From R-RK-3 sp963834945 (lineage in GTDB: Bacteria > Pseudomonadota > Alphaproteobacteria > Rhizobiales > Rhodomicrobiaceae), in assembly GCA_963834945.1 (NCBI GenBank), contig CAWIDT010000005.1, forward strand, positions 558,001 to 622,000: a stretch of 64,000 nucleotides of DNA. Reading direction: 5' to 3'. The translations under genes were made by a program, and so were the position numbers. The notes under the pieces are model-generated. The model was not told the origin of the DNA. It did no database searches and saw only the letters and a list, made by a program, of their open reading frames with translations. Below, piece by piece: positions 8,446-16,096 of the stretch. The stretch's first letter is position 1, and every line of letters begins with the position of its first letter.

Positions 8446-8961
8446 TCAGTTACCTGGTCTGTTGCTGACGGTCTGCAAAGCGGTTGCGGGCAGGTCCGCG
8501 CGGCTCAGCGCCGTGAAACTGCCATCGGTCTCCAGGACGACGGCGCCCACCTCTTCTATGCGCCCCATACCATTTGACCGCATCACCGCCAGCAGCTCTT
8601 CACGCGTCACGCGTTCAACTCGCATGGCCGTCTCCAGAAATTGTCCATCGTAGACGAGCATGTGCGGCTCCGACTTGATCAGGCCCTGAAATCGCGGTGA
8701 GTGGACCGAAAGCGTCGCGATCCCATATTGCAGTCCGATAAGGGTGAGATATGCCGCGACGCCCTCGATAAGGGCGACCTCCTTGGAGAGCAGAATGGTC
8801 GCGAGGATCGATCCAAGCGCGACGGTCACGACCAAATCGAAGGCATTCATTTTGGCAAGGGTGCGCTTGCCCGAGACCCGCAGAATGCCGACGAGAAAGA
8901 TATAGGCCGCCGTTCCGACAATGATCGTGCGCGCAACTCCTGCCCAACTATCGAAAAACAT
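8446..8961 (-). CDS. DUF421 (YetF-like) membrane protein
   Basis: A 171-residue membrane protein with an N-terminal hydrophobic region of three helices (ARTIIVGTAAYIFLVGIL; NAFDLVVTVALGSILATIL; IEGVAAYLTLIGLQYGIAT) and a cytoplasmic DUF421 domain (EPHMLVYDGQF, then VTREELLAVMRSNGMGRIEEVGAVVLETDGSF). Homologues such as Bacillus YetF have no settled biochemical role. The ATG at 8959-8961 with GGAGG about 9 bases upstream is preferred over longer starts. It stands alone between an IS remnant and a degenerate stretch. Confidence 0.8.
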   Translation of the reverse strand: MFFDSWAGVARTIIVGTAAYIFLVGILRVSGKRTLAKMNAFDLVVTVALGSILATILLSKEVALIEGVAAYLTLIGLQYGIATLSVHSPRFQGLIKSEPHMLVYDGQFLETAMRVERVTREELLAVMRSNGMGRIEEVGAVVLETDGSFTALSRADLPATALQTVSNRPGN

Positions 8962-9295
8962 TGAGGTCGCCTCCATGGGTGGATAACGCGGGCCAGGCGC
9001 CTGCCGATCCAGCAGTGCAGAAATATGAGTGCCCGGGTTTCTCAGCTGGCCGGTCCGCGGCACCTGCGCCTTCGACCCAAATCGCGCATGGAGTGTCAGC
9101 CCTCACCCGCATCCCGAACCTCAGTCGCGGATGGCATCTTTCACCCAAGCGCACCTCCAATCCCGCCCCCGCCGAATTGCATGTTCGCGACCCCGCTGAA
9201 CACCTTAAAAATGACTGGCGCGGATTGCCGGCTCGGGGACACAATTGCCGCTTCCACCGGATGGCCGGTTTCGTGAGATGCGGAGGGGAAGCGCA
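8962..9295. other. Non-coding stretch without recognised features
   Basis: About 330 bases between the DUF421 gene and the monooxygenase pseudogene. Frames are open by chance but none shows signal peptides, motifs or ribosome sites. No repeat or terminator was seen. It probably includes the DUF421 promoter. Confidence 0.5.
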
Positions 9296-9639
9296 ATGTT
9301 ACTCATGGTTTTCCGTGCCCGGCGCGCATGGACGTCATCGAAGAGCGCGCTGCCATCGGCGAGGAATTGGAGGCCATCGCGCAATCGATGCCGGGCTTCA
9401 TCGACCATGAGGAATACGCGGCCTAGGACGGCGAGTTCGTCACCATCGTGATGTTCGAGGACGCGGCCGCCCTGCGCGCCTGGCGCGAGCGCCCGAGGCA
9501 CCGCCAGACCATCCGGCTGGGCTATGACCGCTGGATGTCCTCCTATGACAGCGCGGTCTGCGAAATGCAGCGGCGTTATACGCGCGATGAGCGTGTCAAA
9601 ACCCGCACCCCGTCCTGGATGTCCGAATTTGCGAGTTGA
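9296..9639 (+). pseudogene. Antibiotic-biosynthesis-monooxygenase (ABM) family pseudogene
   Basis: A broken gene for a small heme-degrading or cofactor-free monooxygenase-like protein of the ABM superfamily, about 114 codons. Translation begins MLLMVFRARR at 9296, changes frame at about 9318-9327, continues as VIEERAAIGEELEAIAQSMPGF, meets an in-frame TAG at 9424-9426 (EEYAA-stop-DGEFVTIV), then reads FEDAAALRAWRERPRHRQ and GYDRWMSSYDSAVCE to the end. The MPGF, DGE and AWR.HP.H blocks are typical of ABM proteins. Two independent lesions, one a point stop (likely GAG to TAG), argue for real decay and against a read error. Confidence 0.65.
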
Positions 9640-9665
9640 CGGAAATTGCTCAATCGTCCTGGGCT

Positions 9666-10151
9666 CTAACCGGCAACCCCGACGCGGAAAGGGGCCGTGA
9701 GCGTCACCAGTTCCTGGTCGCCCTCGCCGCCGTCGAGCCACATGATGATGGCGAAGGTCGAGGCGCGGTCGAGGGCGGCCATCGGGTGATGCCAGACATC
9801 GGCGCGGAAGGTGATGCCCTGGCTGCCGCCGACCAGGAAGGCACGCACCTTCTCCACATCCGGGCCGCCACCTGCCGCGTGGGGCGCCACGATCGCCAGA
9901 TAGCGCGCGGCGTCGAGCGGCACGAAGCTTTGCGAGGAAAACGGGTGCCGCTCCAATTGCACGGCGTCCAGCGGCAGCGATTTGACCGGCGGGGCGAGCG
10001 CCACGGACAGGCTCGGATGAGCCGACGGACGGCCGTTACTCAGGCCCGCGTCGAAATAAGTCCGGCCGAAGGCGTCCGGCGGCACCAGCAGCTCGCCATA
10101 GGGCGCGAAGGCATCGGCGGTGATCGGTTCGGCAAGAATGGTGCGCATCAT
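9666..10151 (-). CDS. allA: Ureidoglycolate lyase
   Basis: A 161-residue enzyme of the cupin-fold AllA family that splits ureidoglycolate to glyoxylate and urea in purine/allantoin breakdown. Recognisable blocks are ILAEPITADAFAPYGEL near the start, ERHPFSSQSFVPLD in the middle and ITFRADVWHHPMAALD near the C-terminus. The start is ATGATG, so residue 1 may be either methionine. It lies just downstream of kdgK-eda on the same strand, with about 55 bases between. No other allantoin genes are visible. A related role on a sugar-acid catabolite cannot be excluded. Confidence 0.85.
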   Translation of the reverse strand: MMRTILAEPITADAFAPYGELLVPPDAFGRTYFDAGLSNGRPSAHPSLSVALAPPVKSLPLDAVQLERHPFSSQSFVPLDAARYLAIVAPHAAGGGPDVEKVRAFLVGGSQGITFRADVWHHPMAALDRASTFAIIMWLDGGEGDQELVTLTAPFRVGVAG

Positions 10152-10205
10152 TCGGTCCCATCATGTTCGGAGTTGGTCGAGCCGCCCGCCCCAGCCGGGG
10201 CGGCG

Positions 10206-10865
10206 TCAGGTGGAAAGCTGCGACAGGGTGCGCCGCACCCGCTCGGCGATCGCATCCCATGCGCCCGCCCTCACATCGGCGGCGGGGGTGAGCCAGGAGC
10301 CGCCCACGGCGACGACATTGGGCTGGGCGAGCCACTCGCGCATGTTCGCCTCGCCGATGCCGCCGGTCGGACAGAATCTGACCTGCGGGAAAGGGCCGGA
10401 CAGGGCGGCCAGCGCCGGGATGCCGCCGGCCGGAACCGCCGGAAAGAATTTCATGGTGTCGAAGCCATGCGCCAGCGCGGCCATCAGCTCGGAGCTGGTG
10501 GTGATGCCCGGTATGAAGGGCAGATCAGCGGCCGATGCGGCCTCCAGCAGCGCCGGCGTCGCCCCGGGGCTCAGCGCGAATTGCGCGCCGATTTCGGTCG
10601 CAAGCGCCAGATCCTTCGCCGAAAGCACCGTGCCGATGCCGACGATCGCCTCCGGCACATCGGCGATGATCGCTTGGGCGGCGGCGCGGGCGGCGGGCGT
10701 GCGCAGCGTAATTTCCAAAAGCCGCAAACCTCCGGCGACCAGGGCGCGCGCCAGCGGCACGGCATCCCCGGCCCGTTCGATGGTGATGACCGGAATGATC
10801 GGCGACGTCGCGAGAAGCTCGGCCAGCCGGTCGCGGCGCGGCGCGGCGTCTGTAGCGGTGGTCAA
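10206..10865 (-). CDS. eda: KDPG/KHG aldolase
   Basis: A 219-residue class I aldolase that cleaves 2-keto-3-deoxy-6-phosphogluconate to pyruvate and glyceraldehyde-3-phosphate, the last step of the Entner-Doudoroff and hexuronate routes. The Schiff-base lysine lies in FDTMKFFPAVPAGG; RLLEITLRTPAA, VGIGTVLSAKD and RFCPTGGIGEAN are the other active-site blocks. The start codon appears to be TTG (10863-10865), overlapping the kdgK stop as TTGA, which implies translational coupling. The unit kdgK-eda handles 2-keto-3-deoxygluconate. Confidence 0.93.
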   Translation of the reverse strand: MTTATDAAPRRDRLAELLATSPIIPVITIERAGDAVPLARALVAGGLRLLEITLRTPAARAAAQAIIADVPEAIVGIGTVLSAKDLALATEIGAQFALSPGATPALLEAASAADLPFIPGITTSSELMAALAHGFDTMKFFPAVPAGGIPALAALSGPFPQVRFCPTGGIGEANMREWLAQPNVVAVGGSWLTPAADVRAGAWDAIAERVRRTLSQLST

Positions 10866-11800
10866 GGGAAAGGCTCCTGTCCCGTAGGGTTTCGCGGCGT
10901 GGCAAGACCCTGCATGGCCTGCCGCGGAATGATGGCGCCCTGATAGCCGACCACGATGCCGGCGAGGCGATGCCCTTCGGCGGCTGCGGCGGCGGGGCTG
11001 GCGCCGGTGAAGCGCGCCGCCAGATATGCGGCGGCAAAGCTGTCGCCCGCCGCCGTCGTGTCAACCACCTTAGCAACCGGAGCAGCGCTGACGACGAGAT
11101 GCTCGCCCCCGGCGGCGATGCGGCAGGACAGATCCGGCTGCTTGAGAACGGTTTCGGCGGATGCGCAAGCCTCGCCAAGCTCGTCATGGCCGGACGCGCC
11201 GAAAAGCTGTTCCAGATCCTCGCTGGATGCCAGCACGATGTCGGCGCGGCCGAGCGCTTTACGATAGGCGTCCTGGGCGACGGCGCGGTCCGGCCATCCG
11301 CGCGGGCGGAAATTCGTATCGAAGGCGACCTTGCGGCCGCTCCGGCGCGCGCGATCGAGCGTTTCGAACAGATGCTGCCGCCCGGTTTCGCCGTAAATCG
11401 ACAGGCTGATCCCGGAGAAATAGAGGAGGTCGTAGCCGATCAGCGCCTCGCCGATCGCGGGCGTCTGGGGCAGATCGAACAGCAGGCGCGCCGCGGCGCT
11501 GTCGCGCCAGTAGGAGAAGCGCCTTTCTCCGCCGGTCTCGGTCTGGATCAGGTAGAGGCCGGGCAAGCGGCCGGGCACCCGGGCGACCAATTCGGTGCCG
11601 ATGCCCTCCTGGCGCCAGCCGGCGATCATCTCATCGCTCCATGCGTCGTCGCCGAGGGCGGTCACATATGCGACGCTGCTGCCGAGGCGGGCGAGATACA
11701 CCGCCGTATTCAGCGTATCGCCGCCGTAGGCGCGCGAGAGCGACCCGTCGGCGGCCTCCCTGATCTCGATCATGCACTCGCCAATGCAAGCGAACCGCAT
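10862..11800 (-). CDS. kdgK: 2-keto-3-deoxygluconate kinase
   Basis: A 312-residue PfkB/ribokinase-family kinase that phosphorylates 2-keto-3-deoxygluconate to KDPG, feeding Eda. Evidence: N-terminal CIGECMIE and GGDTLNTAVYLARLG, and the C-terminal PfkB signature VVDTTAAGDSFAAAYLAARF with the catalytic Asp in GDSF. The ATG at 11798-11800 gives a normal N-terminus, so longer in-frame starts are rejected. Its stop overlaps the eda start. It is divergent from the HNH gene across about 305 bases. Confidence 0.9.
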   Translation of the reverse strand: MRFACIGECMIEIREAADGSLSRAYGGDTLNTAVYLARLGSSVAYVTALGDDAWSDEMIAGWRQEGIGTELVARVPGRLPGLYLIQTETGGERRFSYWRDSAAARLLFDLPQTPAIGEALIGYDLLYFSGISLSIYGETGRQHLFETLDRARRSGRKVAFDTNFRPRGWPDRAVAQDAYRKALGRADIVLASSEDLEQLFGASGHDELGEACASAETVLKQPDLSCRIAAGGEHLVVSAAPVAKVVDTTAAGDSFAAAYLAARFTGASPAAAAAEGHRLAGIVVGYQGAIIPRQAMQGLATPRNPTGQEPFP

Positions 11801-12105
11801 CGTCGCAATATCCCCGTGGCGCTTGCCTGGCTGGCGGCCATTTCGCGCCACACACTAACAAACGGCCACGATCCGGTCTAACGGCATATTCCCGCGCCGA
11901 ACGCCCCCGGCTTTGCCGGATTCGGCGCTTTGCCGCCTTCGACACGTGCTATTTGAGGGCCGCCGCCAAGGCAGGTCACGCAAAGTCACCACTTCGCGAG
12001 AGGGGTCTTCACAGAACTGAAACAGAGCTATAGTATCCCAGACCGTGCGACGTAGTGCGAACGTGACTGCAAAGGCTAACGGGTTAACCGTCAGGAAAGG
12101 CAGAC
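11801..12105. other. Divergent intergenic region between kdgK and the HNH gene
   Basis: About 305 bases that must hold the promoters for kdgK-eda and for the HNH gene. No convincing operator or RNA was seen. The AGGAAAGG just before the GTG at 12106 is a good ribosome site. Confidence 0.4.
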
Positions 12106-12675
12106 GTGACCGCTGTAGCAACCGCATCATCGCCGCCAGAGGCCTATCCGGCGCTCGTCCTCAACGCGGATTACCGTCCGCTCAGCTACTATCCTCTCTC
12201 CTTATGGAGCTGGCAGGACACCGTGAAAGCGGTTTTCCTGGACCGCGTCAACATCGTCTCCCATTACGACAAGGCGGTGCACAGCCCGACATTCGAGATG
12301 AAGCTTCCCAGCGTGGTTTCGTTGAAAGTGTATGTGCGCCCGGCGCTCTATCCGGCGTTCACGCGGTTCAACGTGTTTCTGCGCGACCGCTTCAGCTGCC
12401 AATATTGCGGCGACCTGCAGGACCTGACCTTCGACCATCTCATTCCGCGCTCACGGGGCGGGCTGACGCGATGGGACAATGTCGTGACTGCCTGCGCGCC
12501 ATGCAATTTGCGCAAGGGCGGCGATATGCCCAAAAAGGCCAAGATGTGGCCCCATCAGACGCCCTATCGCCCCACCGTGCATGAGCTGCACCGCAATGGC
12601 CGTCTGTTTCCGCCGAACTATCTGCATGAGAGCTGGATGGATTATCTCTACTGGGATACCGAGCTGGAGCCTTAG
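12106..12675 (+). CDS. HNH endonuclease family protein
   Basis: A 189-residue protein with an HNH nuclease core. Two Cys pairs (CQYCG and CAPCN) flank the motif LTFDHLIPRSRGGLTRWDNVVTAC, which carries the DH, N and second-Cys positions. The N-terminal part (ALVLNADYRPLSYYPLSLWSWQDTVKAVFLDR) is the conserved alphaproteobacterial version found in nearly all Rhizobiales, so this is a housekeeping rather than phage protein. Its substrate is unknown. The start is GTG at 12106 behind AGGAAAGG. It stands alone and is followed immediately by a palindromic repeat. Confidence 0.85.
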   Translation: MTAVATASSPPEAYPALVLNADYRPLSYYPLSLWSWQDTVKAVFLDRVNIVSHYDKAVHSPTFEMKLPSVVSLKVYVRPALYPAFTRFNVFLRDRFSCQYCGDLQDLTFDHLIPRSRGGLTRWDNVVTACAPCNLRKGGDMPKKAKMWPHQTPYRPTVHELHRNGRLFPPNYLHESWMDYLYWDTELEP

Positions 12676-12777
12676 TGCCTTTTCCTCCGATTAAATCGGA
12701 GCGCGGCTCTAATTCTTTGTTTTGTCGCATTTTCTCGACGCAAAACCGGCGTCCACTTTGCTGGAAAATGCTTTAGT
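12676..12777. repeat. Interspersed palindromic repeat, copy A
   Basis: A ~100-base element directly after the HNH stop. It begins with the palindrome CTCCGATTAAATCGGAG, then GCGGCTCTAATTCTTTG, a TCGCATTTTCTCGACGC segment, and ends GTCCACTTTGCTGGAAAATGC. Copy B at 18904-19013 is nearly identical. Such elements are typical of rhizobial intergenic regions. Confidence 0.8.
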
Positions 12778-12814
12778 GCAGATCAGCTCAGGCGGAACCG
12801 GCCAACCACGCCCA

Positions 12815-12846
12815 TTTGTCGTCCCCGCTTTCGCGGGGACGACAAA
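12815..12846. repeat. Perfect hairpin element
   Basis: A 14-base perfect stem (12815-12828 with 12833-12846, core GTCGTCCCCGC / GCGGGGACGAC) and a 4-base TTTC loop. It is followed by A residues on the plus strand, so it is not a standard terminator in either direction. It resembles short rhizobial intergenic palindromes. Confidence 0.6.
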
Positions 12847-12867
12847 AAAGAGCAGCTGCTGAACTGA

Positions 12868-12979
12868 TCGCGCTCTAGATCATGATCGCTTTAAGCGGAA
12901 ATGATCATGATCTAAATTCCCGTGTTTTCGCACGATTTTTCGGGAAAACCGGTGTCCACTTTTCCCGATCGTGCTCTAG
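12868..12979. repeat. Interspersed palindromic repeat, diverged copy C
   Basis: Same architecture as copies A and B: a palindrome (GATCATGATCGCTTTAAGCG, mirrored by AATGATCATGATC), then a TTTTCGCACGATTTTTC segment, AAACCGGTGTCCACTTTTCC, and a closing GATCGTGCTCTAG. The AAACCGG-GTCCACTTT block is shared with A and B; the rest has diverged. Confidence 0.7.
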
Positions 12980-13010
12980 CTGCTCACGCGAATTCAGGCG
13001 GTATTCCGCA

Positions 13011-13043
13011 TAAGAAAACGGGCGCCCTCAGGAGGCGCCCGTT
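13011..13043 (-). terminator. Rho-independent terminator for a minus-strand transcript
   Basis: A 10-base perfect stem (13017-13026 with 13034-13043, AACGGGCGCC / GGCGCCCGTT) with a 7-base loop. Read on the minus strand it is followed by TTTTCTTA. It implies transcription leftward through 13044-13650, where no convincing gene is seen. Confidence 0.7.
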
Positions 13044-13281
13044 CCAGTTCTACGCGATCGCAAACACCCGATACGGCAGGCGATACGCAACATATTTCGG
13101 GCGGCCGGCCAAATTTCCTCGGCAACACGCATCACTTGAGCCGGTCGCTCAACTCAACTCAACTCCGACGCAACAAACGCAACATCCAACGCAACAAACG
13201 CCACCGAACTCAACACCACGCAACGAACGCCACCTACGCAACACGACGCAACACCTAAATGCGGGGTTTGCGCGACCCGGC
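13044..13281 (-). other. Repeat-rich non-coding tract with a CGCAAC cluster
   Basis: The plus strand at 13148-13257 is almost free of G-runs and rich in CAAC: six CGCAAC copies plus ACTCAACTCAACTC, spaced irregularly. Frames through it are not protein-like. Together with the minus-strand terminator at 13011-13043 this suggests a GU-rich non-coding transcript, or a degenerate repeat array. No known RNA family is recognised. Confidence 0.4.
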
Positions 13282-13521
13282 CTAGACGCGGCCGGCTCTG
13301 ATTTCGGCCGACGGTGCGGCCTGCTGGAAAAGCGGCAAATCCAGCTGAATGCGATTTTGTGCACGCGGGGGGTGCAACGCGGCGTCGAGGCCACCGGTCT
13401 CGGCACCCATGAATTCAGCCTGTTTCATCCGCTTCTCCGCCACCGACCGCAATATACCGTTGGCCAGATCTCCGAATTGTTTCCAATCCGCTGGGTACTC
13501 GTGCTCCACTTGACGCTCCAC
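13282..13521 (-). CDS. Possible small hypothetical protein
   Basis: A 79-residue frame from a GTG at 13519-13521. The first half looks protein-like and amphipathic (DWKQFGDLANGILRSVAEKRMKQAEF), while the second half looks random. No ribosome site is seen. It lies between the repeat tract and a membrane-protein gene on the same strand, upstream of the terminator at 13011-13043. It could be the start of a small gene whose end is lost by frameshift. No function is proposed. Confidence 0.25.
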   Translation of the reverse strand: MERQVEHEYPADWKQFGDLANGILRSVAEKRMKQAEFMGAETGGLDAALHPPRAQNRIQLDLPLFQQAAPSAEIRAGRV

Positions 13522-13664
13522 TGTTTACTAACGCTGTTAAGAGGCTTTTTACCTTCTTGTGATTCCTGTTTATCCGATTCGCAGCGCTTCGTCATGGAAT
13601 CGCAACAGTCAAGTTGCAGATTCTGCACCCCTGTGGATTGTTCCATCTCTGATGTAAAAAAGAC

Positions 13665-14228
13665 TCAGTCGACCTGCAGGCCGCGATCGACCAGCTTGTC
13701 GTGCAGCAGCGCGATGTCCCGCTCCATGGCCGGGACTACCTTCTCGCGCACGTCCTGAGTGTCCTTCGACCAGGAATTCGCCGCCTCGATGGCGGTCCCC
13801 TGCCCCACAGCAAGCGCCTTGGTGTAGGCTGACGATTTATCGTAATAGCGCCTGATGCCGGTCAGCAGCTCGGACGGAACCTGGAAGGTGATGCTCTGCT
13901 GCTTCATCGTTTCCCAGACATAGCCCTGCAATTTGAACACGTCCGGGTCGGAATTTTTGAACCGCCAGCCGTTCTCCACCATGTTCTTGGAAATCGCATC
14001 GGCCTGGGTGAGGTTGTCCTTCAATTCGTCGAGCAGCGCGCGGCGCATGTAGAAGCTCTCCCGCTGCGTGCGCGCCAGCTCGAAATCGAGCGCGGTGCGG
14101 TAGCCGGCTTTTGCCGCCAGATAAACGCCGAGCACGGTCGACAAAATGATGACGACATTGGAGACCCAGAACTCCAGATTGCCCTCTTCCCGGACTTTGA
14201 AAACGCTGAATATACGCGGTACTGCCAT
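13665..14228 (-). CDS. Single-pass membrane protein, unknown function
   Basis: A 187-residue protein with one N-terminal transmembrane helix (FWVSNVVIILSTVLGVYLAAKAGY, about residues 20-43). A long mostly helical soluble part follows (RALLDELKDNLTQADAISKNMV, then helical segments to the C-terminus). The ATG at 14226-14228 follows GGGGGAAG, so the 10-residue longer version is rejected. No family is recognised. The architecture resembles anchored coiled-coil proteins. Confidence 0.65.
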   Translation of the reverse strand: MAVPRIFSVFKVREEGNLEFWVSNVVIILSTVLGVYLAAKAGYRTALDFELARTQRESFYMRRALLDELKDNLTQADAISKNMVENGWRFKNSDPDVFKLQGYVWETMKQQSITFQVPSELLTGIRRYYDKSSAYTKALAVGQGTAIEAANSWSKDTQDVREKVVPAMERDIALLHDKLVDRGLQVD

Positions 14229-14343
14229 GACTTCCCCCAGTTTTACGCCAACACGCAAGCCTTAGCCCGTATGCCATGAGGAGGTAAAGCGGGAGCAACC
14301 AAAACCGAACGAGCCGGCTCGGGAATTTTCGCTCAATGCCGGA

Positions 14344-14772
14344 TCAGGCCGCGTCCGGCGACCAGCCTTCCGGCGCCATCTCGAAGCCGGAAAATTCAAA
14401 GCCCGGCGCCACGGTGCAACCAACTAGCGTCCAGTCGCCAAGCGTCGCCGCGCTCTGCCATGCCCCGGCCGGGACGACCGCCTGCGGCCGCTCGCCCGCC
14501 ATCAGGTCGGGCCCCAGCCGCGTGATGGCGGACGGCTGCGGGCCGGCCGCAACCGCCAACTCAAGCGGCGCGCCGGCATGGAAGTGCCAGATTTCGGCCG
14601 CGTCCACCCGGTGCCAACGCGAGCGCTCGCCCCGCCCCAGCAGGAAATAGATGGCGGTCGAGGCCGCACGGCCATCCACGAGGCGCGGATCGCGGAAGGT
14701 TTCGCGGAAATGCCCACCCTCGGGATGGGGTTTGAGATCGAGCAAGCGGATGATGTCGGCGGCGGTTTGCAT
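14344..14772 (-). CDS. Cupin-fold DUF985 protein
   Basis: A 142-residue DUF985 (Cupin_5) protein. Marks are LDLKPHPEGGHFRETFRDPR near the N-terminus, AIYFLLGRGERSRWHRVDAAEIWHFHAGAPLEL in the middle and GFEFSGFEMAPEGW at the end. The histidines of SRWHRVDA and EIWHFHAG would line the cupin barrel. The family is structurally known, but no reaction is generally assigned. It sits 50 bases downstream of the DUF4238 gene on the same strand. Confidence 0.85.
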   Translation of the reverse strand: MQTAADIIRLLDLKPHPEGGHFRETFRDPRLVDGRAASTAIYFLLGRGERSRWHRVDAAEIWHFHAGAPLELAVAAGPQPSAITRLGPDLMAGERPQAVVPAGAWQSAATLGDWTLVGCTVAPGFEFSGFEMAPEGWSPDAA

Positions 14773-14822
14773 GGCGGCCGGGCGGTGTGAGCGGAAGTCG
14801 CAGGCCGCTCAACCAGCGGGCA

Positions 14823-15815
14823 TCACTCGCCCCGCTGCTCCCTGCTACGGACGAACCAGCCTGGCACTCTCTGCCGCTCTCCGAAGGCGTTTGAGCCGAG
14901 CAGGCTGTCATCGTTGTAGCGAACCATGATCTCGCTCTGGCTGCGGTAGGACGGGAAGTCGGGTTGGAAGAGCTGAGCGAGGTCGGCCCAGCGCGGCGCG
15001 CCGATATGCCTTTCGGGAAACAGGTCTTCCTCGCGGACGGAGGCAACATGTTGCTTTGCACGTGTCTTGATTATGACGTTCACCTTCTGCACCTGCTCCT
15101 CGGTAAAGGCGCGGTAATTGACGATATCCAGAAACGTCATAATGACCTGGTCGTAGGCCCGCGCATTGCGGCGGTTCCGCCGGGCGAGGCGGCGGCGTGG
15201 ATCATCAAGATGCTCCTTGTGGGTGATCACGAGCAGCATGTCGGGCGAGAGCGGATAAAGAATGCGCGAGCCGCGCCAGAACGGGTTCGGGACCCGCGGA
15301 TAGGCGCAGATTTCCGCGCCGGAATAGCAGTCGCAGTTATAGATGACGACCGGGTCGTCGGAGACGAGGAACTTGGTCGGCGAGGTCTTGGCGGAGAATA
15401 GCTCCCAGTGCCCTTCCGCCCAAATCGTACAATGAAACTGCCGCCGCGCCAAAAGGCGCGCCATGATGGTGGTATTGTCCAGCGCGATCCGGCCCGATAA
15501 GGCGAATTCTTGCTTTACCTGGTCGATACCGCGCCGCGTGCGTGCGAGCTGGGCGTCTATGAACTCCAGCAGGTCGCACATCCGCTCGTTGGGGTTCCCG
15601 TAGCCGGGCGGAATTGCCGGATGGCTGCCGAACCCCCTGGTCTCCGGCCATTGAAGGAAAAGCCGGTTCGCCCGGGCGCCACGTGTATCCAGCGGCCCGA
15701 ACACCAAACGCTCGACCGCATCCGACGGCAGGCCAGTCAGCGCCACGGAATAAAGGCCATCCTCCTGAAAGAGCGCATCGGGGCCGCAAGGCTTGACGGC
15801 ATGCAAGCGGCGCAC
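14823..15815 (-). CDS. DUF4238 family protein, N-terminus uncertain
   Basis: About 330 residues of a DUF4238-type protein. Visible blocks include HAVKPCGPDALFQEDGLYSVALT, FHCTIWAEGHWELF, TKFLVSDDPVVIYNCDC, FWRGSRILYPLSPDMLLVITH and the C-terminal REEDLFPERHIG. The frame opens at a GTG (15813-15815) without a ribosome site. DUF4238 proteins normally begin earlier, and upstream at about 15820-15890 another frame reads GEFLVLNKSPATT, which resembles the missing part. The 5' end may therefore be frameshifted or decayed. The role is unknown. Confidence 0.6.
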   Translation of the reverse strand: MRRLHAVKPCGPDALFQEDGLYSVALTGLPSDAVERLVFGPLDTRGARANRLFLQWPETRGFGSHPAIPPGYGNPNERMCDLLEFIDAQLARTRRGIDQVKQEFALSGRIALDNTTIMARLLARRQFHCTIWAEGHWELFSAKTSPTKFLVSDDPVVIYNCDCYSGAEICAYPRVPNPFWRGSRILYPLSPDMLLVITHKEHLDDPRRRLARRNRRNARAYDQVIMTFLDIVNYRAFTEEQVQKVNVIIKTRAKQHVASVREEDLFPERHIGAPRWADLAQLFQPDFPSYRSQSEIMVRYNDDSLLGSNAFGERQRVPGWFVRSREQRGE

Positions 15816-16012
15816 GGCCGGATACGACCATCCGGACAGAGGACTGTCGTGGCCGGGCTCTTGTTCAGCACCAGGAACTCGCCCGTGCCAGGCGGCAAAA
15901 ATGGAGAAGTTGCTGCGCGGCGCGAATTAGTTTGCGTCGCTGCCTGCCTAGCCTAACTTCCGCAACGAGGCGAGAGCGGAAATTCAAACCAACCACCCCC
16001 AACCACCACCCC

Positions 16013-16041
16013 TTGACTTGCGCCCCGCCCGGGCGTATCCG
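16013..16041 (+). promoter_or_regulatory. Candidate sigma-70 promoter of serC
   Basis: TTGACT (16013-16018), a 17-base spacer and TATCCG (16036-16041), 56 bases upstream of the serC ATG. The spacing and the -35 box are good; the -10 is moderate. Confidence 0.5.
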
Positions 16042-16096
16042 CATCGGCGGGACACTCCGCCCCAACGCGGAGCTTCTATCTGAAAGGGTAGCAACC
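16041..16096 (+). promoter_or_regulatory. serC 5' leader hairpin
   Basis: Between the candidate promoter and serC lies GGCGG-GACACT-CCGCC (16046-16061), followed by a second CGGAG segment and the ribosome site AAAGGG. A short structured leader named the serC RNA motif is known upstream of serC in Rhizobiales. This sequence is in the right place and has a similar form, but the match was not computed. Confidence 0.35.

Noticed and set aside
12815..12846. Rho-independent terminator.
   Set aside because: The hairpin is perfect, but neither strand has a T-run immediately after it.
13148..13257. CRISPR array made of the CGCAAC repeats.
   Set aside because: The repeats are 6 bases, irregularly spaced, have no uniform spacers, and no cas genes are nearby.
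12922..13758. A long plus-strand frame of about 278 codons through the repeat tract.
   Set aside because: It has no ribosome site or domain, composition dominated by CAAC repeats, and runs antisense to the terminator-linked transcript.
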